Shown: positions 41,775 to 50,857 of the stretch, in pieces
Layout of the letters: every line of letters starts with the position of its first letter
How positions within the stretch are numbered: position 1 is the stretch's first letter
Position numbers and translations under genes: made by a program
NCBI GenBank assembly: GCA_018433835.1
Contig: JAHDQM010000017.1
Coordinates: forward strand, 1-64,000
Length of the DNA: 64,000 nucleotides
DNA from: Methanoculleus sp.
GTDB taxonomy: Archaea; Halobacteriota; Methanomicrobia; Methanomicrobiales; Methanoculleaceae
Direction: 5' to 3'
The notes under the pieces: model-generated
Database searches by the model: none
The model's input: only the letters and a program-made list of their open reading frames with translations
Told to the model about the DNA's origin: nothing

Positions 41775-43031
41775 TCACTCCAGAATACGTTTCGCTCGTT
41801 CAAGGGCGGCGTGCCCCAGACCAAGCATCTCTTTCGCCTTTGCGGGCGTCTTGCCCTCGGCCGTGATCCGGACCTTCGGTTCGGTGCCGCTTGCCCGGAT
41901 CAGGTACCAGCCGTCTTCGTCCTCGAACCGGACCCCGTGCGTCGGCTCGTCTGCCCCCATCGCCGCCACGACCTCCCGCGGCGATTCGATGCGGTACGAC
42001 TCCCGGAGGAGGGTATACCGGGGCATCCGGTCGAGTTCCTCGGCGATCGACCATTCCGACGCGATCTCGCAGAGCAGGGCCGCGGCGTAGACCCCGTCCG
42101 GGCAGTAGGAGTGTTCGGGAAAGATCCAGCTTCCCGATGCCTCACCACCGAAATCTCCCCAGGAGAGGAGCTCTTCGGAGACGAAACTGTCGCCGACCGG
42201 CGTGCGGCGGACCTCCGCGACCTCCTCGATCGCCATGGAGGCGTCGACGGTGGTGACCACCCGCTTCCGGTCGAGGTACTTCGCAAAGAGCATGAGGAGG
42301 TGGTCTCCGTCGATGTAGCGGCCCTTCTCGTCGAACGCCATCATCCGGTCGGCGTCGCCGTCGTGGATCACCGCACACGCGGCCCCCCGCCTCCGGACGA
42401 TCTCCCCGATGTAGGGGAGGTTTGTCTCGAGCGGTTCCGAAGGACGGGCGAACCTCCCCGCGACGTTGCAGTTCAGCCCGATTACGGCGACTCCCGCCCC
42501 GGCAAGAAGATCGGGGGTGATGACGCTTCCCGCACCGTTGCCGCAGTCGAGCACGGCCGCAACGGGCTTTTCCAGGCTGACGCGATCGAGGATTGTCTCC
42601 CGGTGGGCGTCTACCGCGTCGACGAGAAAGACGTTCCCCTGCTCGTCCCAGTTCTTCCAGTGCGTCCCGTTGAGCGCCTCTTCGAGTACTGCCTGCTGCC
42701 GTCGGGTGAACGACGACCCGTCGGGGTTGAACAGTTTGACCCCGTTGTAGGACTCGGGGTTATGCGAGGCGGTGATCATGCATCCTGCGTCCACGCATCC
42801 CGTCGCGTGCGCGACCGTCGGCGTGGGCGCGATGCCGCAGGAATAAACGGTTGCACCGGCCGAAAGCATCCCGGCGATGACGCTGTGTTCCAGCAGTTCG
42901 CTGGTCATGCGGGTGTCCCGGCCGACGACGATCGCCGACGCGCCGTCTGCGGTGGCTGCCCCGATACGGAGCGCGAGATCGACGAGGCCGGGGCCGAACT
43001 CCTGCCGGATCCCGGAAGAGCCGAAAAGCAT
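41775..43031 (-). CDS. glmM: Phosphoglucosamine mutase
   Basis: The 418-aa enzyme interconverts glucosamine 6- and 1-phosphate. The phosphoserine loop is ITASHNPESYNG near residue 90, the metal loop IHDGDADRMMAFD near 220, and the sugar-binding GEASGSWIF near 300. The C-terminal domain contains RASGTEPKVRITAEG. It is upstream in the same strand order as the nucleotidylyltransferases and glmS, giving a near-complete UDP-GlcNAc route. Confidence 0.95.
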   Translation of the reverse strand: MLFGSSGIRQEFGPGLVDLALRIGAATADGASAIVVGRDTRMTSELLEHSVIAGMLSAGATVYSCGIAPTPTVAHATGCVDAGCMITASHNPESYNGVKLFNPDGSSFTRRQQAVLEEALNGTHWKNWDEQGNVFLVDAVDAHRETILDRVSLEKPVAAVLDCGNGAGSVITPDLLAGAGVAVIGLNCNVAGRFARPSEPLETNLPYIGEIVRRRGAACAVIHDGDADRMMAFDEKGRYIDGDHLLMLFAKYLDRKRVVTTVDASMAIEEVAEVRRTPVGDSFVSEELLSWGDFGGEASGSWIFPEHSYCPDGVYAAALLCEIASEWSIAEELDRMPRYTLLRESYRIESPREVVAAMGADEPTHGVRFEDEDGWYLIRASGTEPKVRITAEGKTPAKAKEMLGLGHAALERAKRILE

Positions 43032-43068
43032 ACTCCTGTATAATCCTTCCTTTCCTAAAAAAAGGTAT

Positions 43069-43674
43069 TCATCGTCCGTAGGGACACCAGTGCTCGAGAC
43101 TTATAAGGCCGCTGACCCCGGCGGCCGACGGCCCGAGGAATATCATCCGTTTCTTCCCCCGGTACTCGTCGATGCAGGCGATCCCCGCATCGGTCGTCAT
43201 GCCGTCCCCGGCGACCAGGAAGAGGTCTGCCGCCTCCGGCGAGTCGACCACCTGGTTACCAAGGGCCCGCTTGAGCACCGGCGTCGGGCCGACGAGGTAG
43301 ACCTGTTTTCCGGCGACTTCGCGGGAGAGTTCCGCAAGGCAGGGGGCGTAGCGGTCGGGGGTGCAGGGACGGAGTTTCCGTGCCAGGCAGAGGAATGCCG
43401 AGACGGCGTTGACGATCGCGCCTGCCGCTCCCCGCTGCTTTGGGTTTGCAAGCGGCGCACCGAACATGAAGGAGACCCGGGTGTTGGCCCGGATCGGCTC
43501 GCTCGTCACGAACTGCCCGCTCCGCCCCCCGAAGCACCCCTCCAGAGAGACCCCTCTGGGGTACTGGCAGACGTCTGCATCATAGTTCACGCCGAGCGTC
43601 ACTACACCGTCCTCGCACCCGCTGTCCGCGAGGATCGTCTCCAGTTTTCCTATTGCATCGTGCCAGAAACTCAC
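43069..43674 (-). CDS. Conserved hypothetical protein, faint DUF364 resemblance
   Basis: I do not firmly recognise this 201-aa protein. It has a cysteine-bearing N-terminal half (SLEGCFGGRSGQF, LCLARKLRPCTPDRYAPC) and an alpha/beta C-terminal half with VYLVGPTPVLKRAL and GKKRMIFLGPSAAGVSGL. The C-terminal part recalls DUF364 metal-chelation domains. It is last in the leftward sufC-sufB-pcm-cyclase operon, starting three bases after the cyclase gene. A redox or metal role is a guess. Confidence 0.6.
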   Translation of the reverse strand: MSFWHDAIGKLETILADSGCEDGVVTLGVNYDADVCQYPRGVSLEGCFGGRSGQFVTSEPIRANTRVSFMFGAPLANPKQRGAAGAIVNAVSAFLCLARKLRPCTPDRYAPCLAELSREVAGKQVYLVGPTPVLKRALGNQVVDSPEAADLFLVAGDGMTTDAGIACIDEYRGKKRMIFLGPSAAGVSGLISLEHWCPYGR

Positions 43675-43676
43675 GT

Positions 43677-44285
43677 TTACTCCTCCCTGTCCCGGAGGAT
43701 CGCCCGCACGGGCGACCCGTCCGCGCCTCTGAGCCGCATCGGGAGCGCCACCATGACGTAGTCGCCCTCCGGCACGGCGGAGAGGTCGAGCAGTTCGAGG
43801 ATGACCGTCCCCCCCCCGAGCAGCCGGCGGTGGACCGAACCGTCGCAGTTATACTCCTCGATCGAGGGGGCGTCGGTCCCGAGGCAGGTGATCCCGGCGT
43901 CGACGATGAGGTCTGCCGCCTCAAGGGAGAGCGCCGGGTAGCCGGAATCGAACTCCCGCCGTTCCGAGAACCAGGTTTTTAAGAGGATCGTCCGGGTGCC
44001 GTCGAGGCGGCCGGCGAGGCTGCCGGGACCGATGATCGCTCCCGCATCGCTGCAGTCGAGTACCCGTGCCGGTCCTGCGAGCACCCCGGGCGGGATCTCG
44101 TCGACCGTCCGGCCGCCCTCGATGTAGTGCGACGGGGCGTCGATGTGCGTCCCGGTATGGCTTCCGAGGGTCATCTCGGTCACGCGGTACTTCCCGTTGT
44201 CTATCTCGCGAAACCGGGGCCGGACGTCCCCGGGGTAGAGGACGGCATCCTCGGAGAGGTCCCGGGTGATGTCGTAAACCGTCAT
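43677..44285 (-). CDS. Cyclase-family protein (kynurenine formamidase-like)
   Basis: Starting at the ATG at 44285 (MTVYDITRDLSE), this 202-aa protein has the metal motif SHTGTHIDAPSHY near residue 40 and the later LGTDAPSIEEYN, which match the putative-cyclase/formamidase fold. It may hydrolyse a small amide. Its ATG overlaps the stop of the preceding pcm gene (ATGA), so it is an operon member. Confidence 0.88.
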   Translation of the reverse strand: MTVYDITRDLSEDAVLYPGDVRPRFREIDNGKYRVTEMTLGSHTGTHIDAPSHYIEGGRTVDEIPPGVLAGPARVLDCSDAGAIIGPGSLAGRLDGTRTILLKTWFSERREFDSGYPALSLEAADLIVDAGITCLGTDAPSIEEYNCDGSVHRRLLGGGTVILELLDLSAVPEGDYVMVALPMRLRGADGSPVRAILRDREE

Positions 44286-44947
44286 GGGAACCTCTCTCCC
44301 TTCCATCCGAACTGCCCGATCAGCGGCACGAAGCAGACGCCGCCGAGCGGGATCTTTTCCACCCTGCCTTCGTGTTTGACGAGTTTGACGAGGTCCTGGC
44401 ATTCCCGCGGCCCGACGGGAGCGATCAATCGCCCGCCTTCGGCGAGCTGCTTTACCAGGGGTTGGGGGATGTCGGGCGTTGCCGCCGTGACGATGACGGC
44501 GTTGTACGGGGCCTCCGGCGGATACCCCTGCGTGCCGTCGCCGACGACCACCTCGACACCGGTTACCCCCGCCCGGGCAAGGTTCTCTCTGGCGCGGTCG
44601 GCAAGATCCGGCAGGCGTTCGACGGAGATGACGTTCGCGGCGAGTTCGGCGAGGAGTGCAGCCTGGTAGCCGCTGCCGGTCCCGATCTCGAGGACCCGGT
44701 CCTGCGGCGCAAGTTCGAGCTGTTCGGTCATGACGGCGACGATGTAGGGCTGGGAGATGGTCTGCCCCTCCCCGATGGGGAGCGGCCGGTCCTCGTAGGC
44801 GGCACGCTCGAAGCCCTTCGGCACGAAGAGGTGGCGCGGGATCTTCCGCATCGCGGCAAGCACCCTCCGATCCCCGACCCCCCGGGCCCGGATCTGGAAC
44901 TCCACCATCTCCTCGCGTTCCCTCTTGCAGGGGTCGGTCTTCATCAT
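44282..44947 (-). CDS. pcm: Protein-L-isoaspartate O-methyltransferase
   Basis: This enzyme repairs damaged isoaspartyl residues using S-adenosylmethionine. It has DRPLPIGEGQTISQPYIVA near residue 50, then VLEIGTGSGYQAALLAEL and the LIAPVG stretch. The start is taken at ATG 44947 (MMKTDPCKRE), 13 bp after the end of sufB. It is the third gene of the leftward operon. Confidence 0.93.
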   Translation of the reverse strand: MMKTDPCKREREEMVEFQIRARGVGDRRVLAAMRKIPRHLFVPKGFERAAYEDRPLPIGEGQTISQPYIVAVMTEQLELAPQDRVLEIGTGSGYQAALLAELAANVISVERLPDLADRARENLARAGVTGVEVVVGDGTQGYPPEAPYNAVIVTAATPDIPQPLVKQLAEGGRLIAPVGPRECQDLVKLVKHEGRVEKIPLGGVCFVPLIGQFGWKGERFP

Positions 44948-44960
44948 CCCGGCTCCCGAA

Positions 44961-46073
44961 TCAGAACCCAGATTCAGCTTTATCGATCGCAGCATCTATC
45001 TGCTCCTGCAGGACTGCAGGCAGGCCGCTGATCTTCACATCCAAAAACCCGCGTATAATGGTTGCGGTGGCCTCTTCCTCGGAGAGCCCTCGTGCCATGA
45101 GATACTCGATCTCGTGGCGGGCGATCTTCCCTACAGCGGCCTCGTGAGAGAGTTCGGTGCCGGTCAGCGTTCCTTCAATCTCGGGGATGGCGTGGATGAC
45201 GCCGTCTTTTAAGATCAGGCCCTTGCACTCGATGTGGCCCCGGGTGTAATCCCTCTCGCCGAGGATGTGGCCCCGGGAGATGATGGTGCCGCCGGTGGTG
45301 ATCGCCCGGGTGATCAGTTCGGCGCTCGTATGCTCGGCGCCGAGGATGGCCCGGGACCCGAGGTCGAGGGTTGAGCCCGGTGTCGCGACGACGATGCTCG
45401 AGAACCGGGCCACTGCGTTCCTGCCGACCAGGCGTGCCGTCGGGTACATGTTGATCCGGTGAACCGGCTGCATGCAGACGTAGTTCGAGAGGAACGTCCC
45501 GTCCTCCTCGACGATGGTGGCGCTCCGCGGGAAGACGCTGATCCCCTCTTTCCAGTTGTGGATCATCGTGGACGTGACCTTGGCCCCTTTGCCGACGTAG
45601 ATCTCGGTCACTCCGATATGCGCTCCGTGCTCCTTCTGCCAGGAGCTCGCGCAGCCGGAGATGATGTTGATCTCCGAGCCTTCCTTCGCGATGAAGATGT
45701 TGTGGACGTGCTGCACCGGCTCTTCGCGGAGGAAGAGGCAGGCCTGGAGGGGCATGGCGACCTTCACACCCGGCTGCGCGATGACGACGAGGCCCTGCGG
45801 GCTCTCCTGCTTTGCCAGGTACTGCGTATATTTGTCCTTATCGCGTGAAACGGCGTTCCAGTAGTAATCCTTCACCCAGTCGTACTTCTCGAGGGCGGCC
45901 TTTATGGGGATCATCTCGATCCCTTCGGCACCGCAGGTGGTCTGGATCACGTTCTGATCGATCTGGAAGAAACTCCCGCACCGATTTTGCATCCCGACTT
46001 CAAGGCCGGTCAGGGCGAGACGTTCCCGGTCCTCCTGCGAGAGCTGCTCAATATCGCCTACATCTGTTTGCAA
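44961..46073 (-). CDS. sufB: SufB/SufD-like Fe-S scaffold protein
   Basis: The 370-aa protein is a SufB/D beta-helix scaffold, with ISGCASSWQKEHGAHIGVTEIYV and SRAILGAEHTSAELITRAITTGGT, and a C-terminal helical tail (ARHEIEYLMARGLSEEEA). A TTG start at 46073 eight bases after GGAG is favoured over an upstream GTG; both overlap the sufC end. With SufC it would form the minimal SufBC system common in methanogens. Confidence 0.9.
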   Translation of the reverse strand: MQTDVGDIEQLSQEDRERLALTGLEVGMQNRCGSFFQIDQNVIQTTCGAEGIEMIPIKAALEKYDWVKDYYWNAVSRDKDKYTQYLAKQESPQGLVVIAQPGVKVAMPLQACLFLREEPVQHVHNIFIAKEGSEINIISGCASSWQKEHGAHIGVTEIYVGKGAKVTSTMIHNWKEGISVFPRSATIVEEDGTFLSNYVCMQPVHRINMYPTARLVGRNAVARFSSIVVATPGSTLDLGSRAILGAEHTSAELITRAITTGGTIISRGHILGERDYTRGHIECKGLILKDGVIHAIPEIEGTLTGTELSHEAAVGKIARHEIEYLMARGLSEEEATATIIRGFLDVKISGLPAVLQEQIDAAIDKAESGF

Positions 46074-46789
46074 CGCAGACACTCTCCGTATCCTTTCTCT
46101 TTGACCACGCGCAAGATCTCGCGGGGGTTTCCGTGACACCGGATCTGACCGTCGATCAGCACGTGCCCCTGGTCGGCCTCGAGGTAATCGAGGATGTAGC
46201 CGGTGTGAGTGATGATCAGGCCGCTCCGGCGGCGGTTGACGATATGGACGTCCTTCTCGAGCAGGCCTGCGATTTCCTTCCCCATCAGGCTCATGTTCTC
46301 GAGGTCGACACCGCTCTCCGGCTCGTCCAGCATGAGGAAATCGGGCTGCTGGACCTTCAGTTGCAGGACCTCGCTCCGCTTGATCTCACCGCCGGAGAAC
46401 CCGACGTTGGTGTCCCGGGCGAGAAAGTCCTCCATATTGACCGTCTGCGCGAGCGCCTCGATCGCGTCTTCCCCCAGATGGGATGTGGCGGCGAGCAGTT
46501 TCCCTAGTTTCAGCCCCGATATCACAGGCGGGTGCTGAAACATCATGCCTATCCCGAGATGGGCCCGCTCGTGGATCGACATCCCGGTAATATCTTGCCC
46601 TTTAAAAACGATGGATCCGGACGTGATCGTGTAGCCGCCGAACCCCATGACGGCTTTGAGCAGCGTGCTCTTTCCCGAGCCGTTCGGCCCCATCAGGATA
46701 TGGGTCTCCCCCTGCCCGATATGGAGGTTGATATCGTGGAGCTTCTCGGTGCCATCCACGCTCACGTGTAAATCACTGATATCCAGCAT
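46058..46789 (-). CDS. sufC: SufC-like ATPase
   Basis: The 243-aa ABC ATPase has Walker A GPNGSGKST (about residue 33), LSGGEIKR-type signature FSGGEIKRSEVL, Walker B FLMLDEPESGVD and the H-loop ITHTGYILD. SufC drives Fe-S assembly on SufB. The gene end overlaps the start of sufB by a few codons. Confidence 0.94.
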   Translation of the reverse strand: MLDISDLHVSVDGTEKLHDINLHIGQGETHILMGPNGSGKSTLLKAVMGFGGYTITSGSIVFKGQDITGMSIHERAHLGIGMMFQHPPVISGLKLGKLLAATSHLGEDAIEALAQTVNMEDFLARDTNVGFSGGEIKRSEVLQLKVQQPDFLMLDEPESGVDLENMSLMGKEIAGLLEKDVHIVNRRRSGLIITHTGYILDYLEADQGHVLIDGQIRCHGNPREILRVVKEKGYGECLRCKQM

Positions 46790-47162
46790 ACGGCACTCCG
46801 TTCCATGTATTTGTCAGGGAATACATTAACACTTGCCAACGGAGCAATTACCGTTTCGACCGGTGGAAGCCCGGATCGCGGCGATACCCGGTAAATCCCT
46901 GCATAACAGGTGCAGAGTTCCGGGCGGACCCCCGCCCCTTCACTTTCACCCCGCACGCGGCCTACGGTTAAGTAACGCCCTCACTCCGTTTCATGTATGG
47001 AAAGTTCCGCATTCACCACGTTTGCCTGTCTCGCCGAGCGGGCTGCCCGGTATCCGACCGTTGTCCGGCGGAGCCAGATGCGTAAGGCGGCGTACTTCGC
47101 CGTCACCGCCCCGGCGAACCGCCCTCTTCTCAGGGCAGAGAGCCTGGCGTAAGTCCTCCCGG
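46790..47162. other. Intergenic region upstream of sufC, low-confidence small ORF
   Basis: No strong gene. A rightward frame from the ATG at 46997 to the TAA at 47150-47152 could encode a 51-aa basic protein (MESSAFTTFACL..), but it has no good ribosome binding site and an antisense frame covers the same bases. The sufC promoter is expected near 46790-46830 (AATACATTAACAC), on the minus strand. Confidence 0.35.
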
Positions 47163-48266
47163 TCATCCCGCGAGGTATGCCCGGGCATGGAGGTACGACC
47201 CGGGTCTGTCGTGGGCGTGGGCGACGAGGTAGTTATGGAGGCCCACGGCAGCCCCCGACTCCTCGAGCAGGGCGTTGTAGGCTTCTACCGCGTCGTTGTA
47301 GTCCCGGGCCTTCCGGTTGTATTCCGGGACGAGGCGGTTGTACTCCCGGATCTCCCCCGACCGGGAGAGAGCCGTCAGCCGTGCGCCGAGGGACTCGAGG
47401 GACGCTCTCTCCTCCTCGAGCTCCTGGTCGCGTGCCGCGAGTTCCACCCCGAGTTCCTCGACCCGGTCGCGGGACGTCGAGAGGGCGCGTTCAATCGTTT
47501 CGACCTCGCCGCACGCCGCGTAGAACTTGCCTCCGTCCCCGACCGGGATCACCAGGGGATCGGAGGAGAGGACGGTTCCGTCCGCGAGCGCCGCAGGCGG
47601 AATGCCCACGTAACTTGCGTTCGTGGCCTCGATGTAGGCATAAGTGGTGTTGCGGTAGAAGCACCCGGCGCTCTCCACCCCGACGGCCATGTGCGCTTCG
47701 TCGCCGAAGTAGAGGAGCGCGACCCCGTAGCCTTCCCGTGCGAGGAGCCCGGCGAGGAGGAGGCTTTTGTCGTCGCAGTCGCCCTCGGCGTCGACGTAAG
47801 TCTCGATGGGGAACTTCGGCTCCACGGTCGAGGCGTCGGTCTCATACGGGATGGACTGCACGAACGCGGCGATCAGTTCCAGGTAGCGGTCGTCGTCGAG
47901 CCCTTCCCGGTCCCGGCTCTCCCGGAAGGCCGCGAGCAGGTCCGCGTAAAAGGGTTCCTGGTGGGAGTCGTTGACGAACGCCAGATAATAGATGGGGATC
48001 CACTCCTCTTTTGGGAGGTCTTTAAAAAGGTAGAGCTGCCGATCCGCGTTCTTAGCGCCTGCGTAGACCGCCGGGTCGGGATCGACCCGGATCGTCTCCT
48101 CCCCGTCCTCGAAGGGGAAGGTATAGGCCGGCGTGTCGTCGAGGGCCGCCCCTTCGACCGGCACGATCGCCGGCGGGACGACCGCCGGGTGCAGGAGGCC
48201 GCCCAGGCACCCGGCACCGAGTGTCGCGGCGACGAGGACGAGCGCGGCGAGGACCCGTTTCCACAT
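47163..48266 (-). CDS. Transglutaminase-like domain lipoprotein
   Basis: The 367-aa protein has a signal with lipobox GAGC near residue 20. Residues about 120-230 form a transglutaminase-like domain with the cysteine in GDCDDKSLLLAG and the histidine in DEAHMAVGV. A charged coiled-coil (about 255-315, LGVELAARDQELEEERASL) follows. It is probably an outside-facing protease-like or structural protein anchored to the membrane. It is downstream of a HAD phosphatase gene. Confidence 0.85.
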   Translation of the reverse strand: MWKRVLAALVLVAATLGAGCLGGLLHPAVVPPAIVPVEGAALDDTPAYTFPFEDGEETIRVDPDPAVYAGAKNADRQLYLFKDLPKEEWIPIYYLAFVNDSHQEPFYADLLAAFRESRDREGLDDDRYLELIAAFVQSIPYETDASTVEPKFPIETYVDAEGDCDDKSLLLAGLLAREGYGVALLYFGDEAHMAVGVESAGCFYRNTTYAYIEATNASYVGIPPAALADGTVLSSDPLVIPVGDGGKFYAACGEVETIERALSTSRDRVEELGVELAARDQELEEERASLESLGARLTALSRSGEIREYNRLVPEYNRKARDYNDAVEAYNALLEESGAAVGLHNYLVAHAHDRPGSYLHARAYLAG

Positions 48267-48270
48267 GGTA

Positions 48271-49038
48271 TCAGAGATGGTCCGGGAGGTCCGCGAGCGA
48301 GTCGATGACGAGGTCCGGCGTGATGCCTGATGCGCGGACCGTCTCCTCCCGGTACTTGCCGGTCCTGACCAGGATACCCTTCATCCCGCAGGCGCGGGCG
48401 CCGCCGATGTCGGTGACGATGTCGTCGCCGACCATCGCAGCCTCATCCGGGCGCGCCCCGATCTCCCGGAGCGCACGGCGGAAGAACGCCGGGGAGGGTT
48501 TCCCGATCACCTCCGCCTCCTTTCCGGCGGCGTACTCGAGCGCGGCCACGAAGGGGCCGGCCGAGAGCATCAGCCCGTCCGGTCCCATCCAGTAACGGTC
48601 TTTCTCGAGCGCGACGAGGTCTGCGCCGTCCATCAGGAGGCGGAACGCCCGGTTCATCGCGGCGTAGGCGAGGCCGTCGCCCGCGTCGGCGACCACGACC
48701 GCATCGGCATCCTCCTCCACGGCTGTGATACCGGCCTCCTCGAAGTCTCTCCGGGCGTCGGGGGTGGTGAGGAGGAAGCACCGGGTCCGGCCTCCTTCCC
48801 GCAGGTGTGCGGCGGCGGCGACCGGGGCGGTGACGATCCAGGGTTCCGGGACGGCGTAGCCCAGATCCTGCAGGCGGCCGGCAACCGAACTGCGGGAGCG
48901 GCGGGTGGTGTTGGAGACGAACCGGTAGGGTATTCCCCGCCGGTCGAGTTCCCGGAGTGCTTGGTCCGCTCCAACGACCGGCCGGTCGCCGACGTAAAGG
49001 ACGCCGTCGATATCGATCAGGACTGCTCCGATCTTCAT
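48271..49038 (-). CDS. HAD-superfamily hydrolase (NagD-like)
   Basis: From ATG 49038 (MKIGAVLIDIDGVLYVGD) the 255-aa protein has the DxDG nucleophile motif, the FVSNTTRRS loop, and GDDIVTDIGGARACGMKGILVRTGK, typical of HAD-IIA phosphatases. It likely dephosphorylates a sugar phosphate or nucleotide. It lies four bases before the transglutaminase-like gene in the same direction. Confidence 0.92.
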   Translation of the reverse strand: MKIGAVLIDIDGVLYVGDRPVVGADQALRELDRRGIPYRFVSNTTRRSRSSVAGRLQDLGYAVPEPWIVTAPVAAAAHLREGGRTRCFLLTTPDARRDFEEAGITAVEEDADAVVVADAGDGLAYAAMNRAFRLLMDGADLVALEKDRYWMGPDGLMLSAGPFVAALEYAAGKEAEVIGKPSPAFFRRALREIGARPDEAAMVGDDIVTDIGGARACGMKGILVRTGKYREETVRASGITPDLVIDSLADLPDHL

Positions 49039-49192
49039 GTCTCTCCTTCTGTTGTCCGCAGGAGTATTTATGCGGTGCCCGGGGAGGCGCGGCGCACCTT
49101 CCGCTGTCCCGGCAAAACCGGGAGAACCTTCATGGGGTTGCAAGTGTATCCGCCTCCGATCCGAAGATCGTCACGAGGAGGGGAAAGAAGAT

Positions 49193-49696
49193 ATGGATGC
49201 ATTCGAACGGATACCGGTGGACGTACGATGGAAACTCGCCGCCAGGGAGGTCTCCGCGCTGCCGCTTGCCTACCGGAGGGCCATCAGGGACGGCGCCGAC
49301 GACCAGCTCTACAACGAGATCGAGCGGGAGGTATGGCGGGAGCGGGGCAGAGAAGCGGGCGTCATCGCCCGTGCCTTCGGGATGCCGCTCGGAAACGCCC
49401 GGGAGGTTGCGGAGGCGTTTGCGGCGGCAACGAGGGTGCTCTTCGGGCCCGAGTACCGGTACGAGGTCAGGGAATCCGTGCCGGGAGAGGCGGTCCTGAC
49501 CGTCCGGAAGTGCGCGATGACCGCGCGGGCAAAAGAACTGGGAGAGAACCCGCTTGCCGTCTGCAACGCCTGTCACGCCTACGCAAAAGCCGCGATCCCT
49601 GGCCTGAACCCGGACTGCACGTTGAAGTACCTGAGCGCCATCTGTGCCGGCGACGGTACGTGCTCGATCGTGGTGAGGCCCGCACGGCGGGAGTGA
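49193..49696 (+). CDS. Conserved hypothetical cysteine-containing protein
   Basis: This 167-aa protein starts at ATG 49193 after a strong GAGGAGGGG. It is largely helical, and its C-terminal half has a cysteine set (KCAMTARAKELG, VCNACHAYA, PDCTLKYLSAICAG, GTCSI). This spacing recalls the L-2-amino-thiazoline-4-carboxylate hydrolase-like group, but I am not sure. The cysteines could bind a metal or a cluster. It lies upstream of the nuclease-helicase pair but 45 bp away. Confidence 0.6.
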   Translation: MDAFERIPVDVRWKLAAREVSALPLAYRRAIRDGADDQLYNEIEREVWRERGREAGVIARAFGMPLGNAREVAEAFAAATRVLFGPEYRYEVRESVPGEAVLTVRKCAMTARAKELGENPLAVCNACHAYAKAAIPGLNPDCTLKYLSAICAGDGTCSIVVRPARRE

Positions 49697-49741
49697 TACG
49701 GGGACCGGTCTCCCGTTCACTTTCGCCACGCGGGGGTCAGG

Positions 49742-50857
49742 TTGAATGCAGGCAGGATCCAACCCTCTGTCGACAGGATGGCTCACCCGTTCGATCAGGC
49801 AGGAAGGCTGTGGCGGGCCCGGGTCGACCGGGCCGGGGAGTACGATCTCGCCGGCGGGAGCGAGGAGTTCGCACCCGGCCCCTGGTCCTCGTTCGTCCCC
49901 CGCTCCGACTACGACAGGGCCCGGAGGCTCCGGGACGACCTCGTCGCCGGGTACCGGGGCAGGGCGTTTGAGGACGTCTTCTGCGGCCGGGAGGTTGCGT
50001 GTCCCGGAGGGACGTGCTATCTTCTCGAATCCCGGAGTGCCATGGACCTTGACGGCCGGGACCCGGCCAGGGCGGCGGCGGCCATCCTCGGCGATCTCAC
50101 CCTGGTCCGCGGCATCGGCGAAGTGACGGAGCGGAGGCTGAAGGGGCGGGGTTACCGGACGGTTGCCGATCTTGCCCGGCACCCGCTCTACCGCCGGGAG
50201 GCCATACGGCTCCTCGACTCGGTCGCGAAAGGAAACACCCGCGATCTCGTGGAACAGATCGGGCGGCGGCGTCGGCGAAGCGACCCGCTTCTCCTCGAGG
50301 CCAGCCGGTTCCACGCCCCCGAAGATTTCGTCTTCCTCGATATCGAGACGCTGGGGCTCTTCTCCCGGCCGATCGTCCTGATCGGCCTCGCCCGGGTTCG
50401 AGGGGGGTCGATCACCGTCCGCCAGTACCTGCTCCGGTCGGTCGTTGAGGAGGAAGCGGCGCTCACCGCCGTCCTTCCTGCCCTGGAGGCGGAGGGTGCG
50501 GCCCTCGTCACCTTCAACGGACGGGCGTTCGACCTCCCCTACATCCGGGAGCGGCTCGCCTACTACGGCATCCCGGCGGGACTCGGCATGCCTCATTTCG
50601 ACGTCCTCCACTTTGCACGCCGTCGCTGGAGGGACTCGCTCGCCACCTGCCGGCTCGGCGCGCTCGAGACGGGTGTCCTCGGCGTCGACCGGGCGGACGA
50701 TGTTCCGGGCCGGATGGTGCCTGAGTTCTACGACACCTACCAGCGGACAGGAAATCCCGGTCCGCTCGTCCCGGTGGTGGAGCATAACCGGCAGGATCTC
50801 GTCTCGCTCGCCCGGCTTTTTGCCGTTCTCAGGGGTGATGGCGACGGCGGTGCGTGA
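49742..50857 (+). CDS. MrfB/YprB-like 3'-5' exonuclease (RNase H-like fold)
   Basis: This 371-aa protein has an N-terminal region with a helix-hairpin-helix motif (LVRGIGEVTERRL) and a DnaQ-like nuclease domain: FLDIETLG (Asp-x-Glu near residue 202), TFNGRAFDLPYIRERL and HNRQDLVSLARL near the end. This order is that of the YprB nuclease. The start is TTG at 49742 or ATG at 49778. Its end overlaps the helicase gene by 20 bp, so the pair are co-translated. Confidence 0.85.
   Translation: MNAGRIQPSVDRMAHPFDQAGRLWRARVDRAGEYDLAGGSEEFAPGPWSSFVPRSDYDRARRLRDDLVAGYRGRAFEDVFCGREVACPGGTCYLLESRSAMDLDGRDPARAAAAILGDLTLVRGIGEVTERRLKGRGYRTVADLARHPLYRREAIRLLDSVAKGNTRDLVEQIGRRRRRSDPLLLEASRFHAPEDFVFLDIETLGLFSRPIVLIGLARVRGGSITVRQYLLRSVVEEEAALTAVLPALEAEGAALVTFNGRAFDLPYIRERLAYYGIPAGLGMPHFDVLHFARRRWRDSLATCRLGALETGVLGVDRADDVPGRMVPEFYDTYQRTGNPGPLVPVVEHNRQDLVSLARLFAVLRGDGDGGA

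Noticed and set aside
40256-41866. 536-aa open frame antisense to the nucleotidylyltransferases
   Set aside because: Shadow of two recognised genes, no motifs and no ribosome binding site.
46981-47166. 61-aa minus-strand gene
   Set aside because: No ribosome binding site, Arg/Ala-rich composition, and an equally plausible frame on the other strand. Neither is supported.
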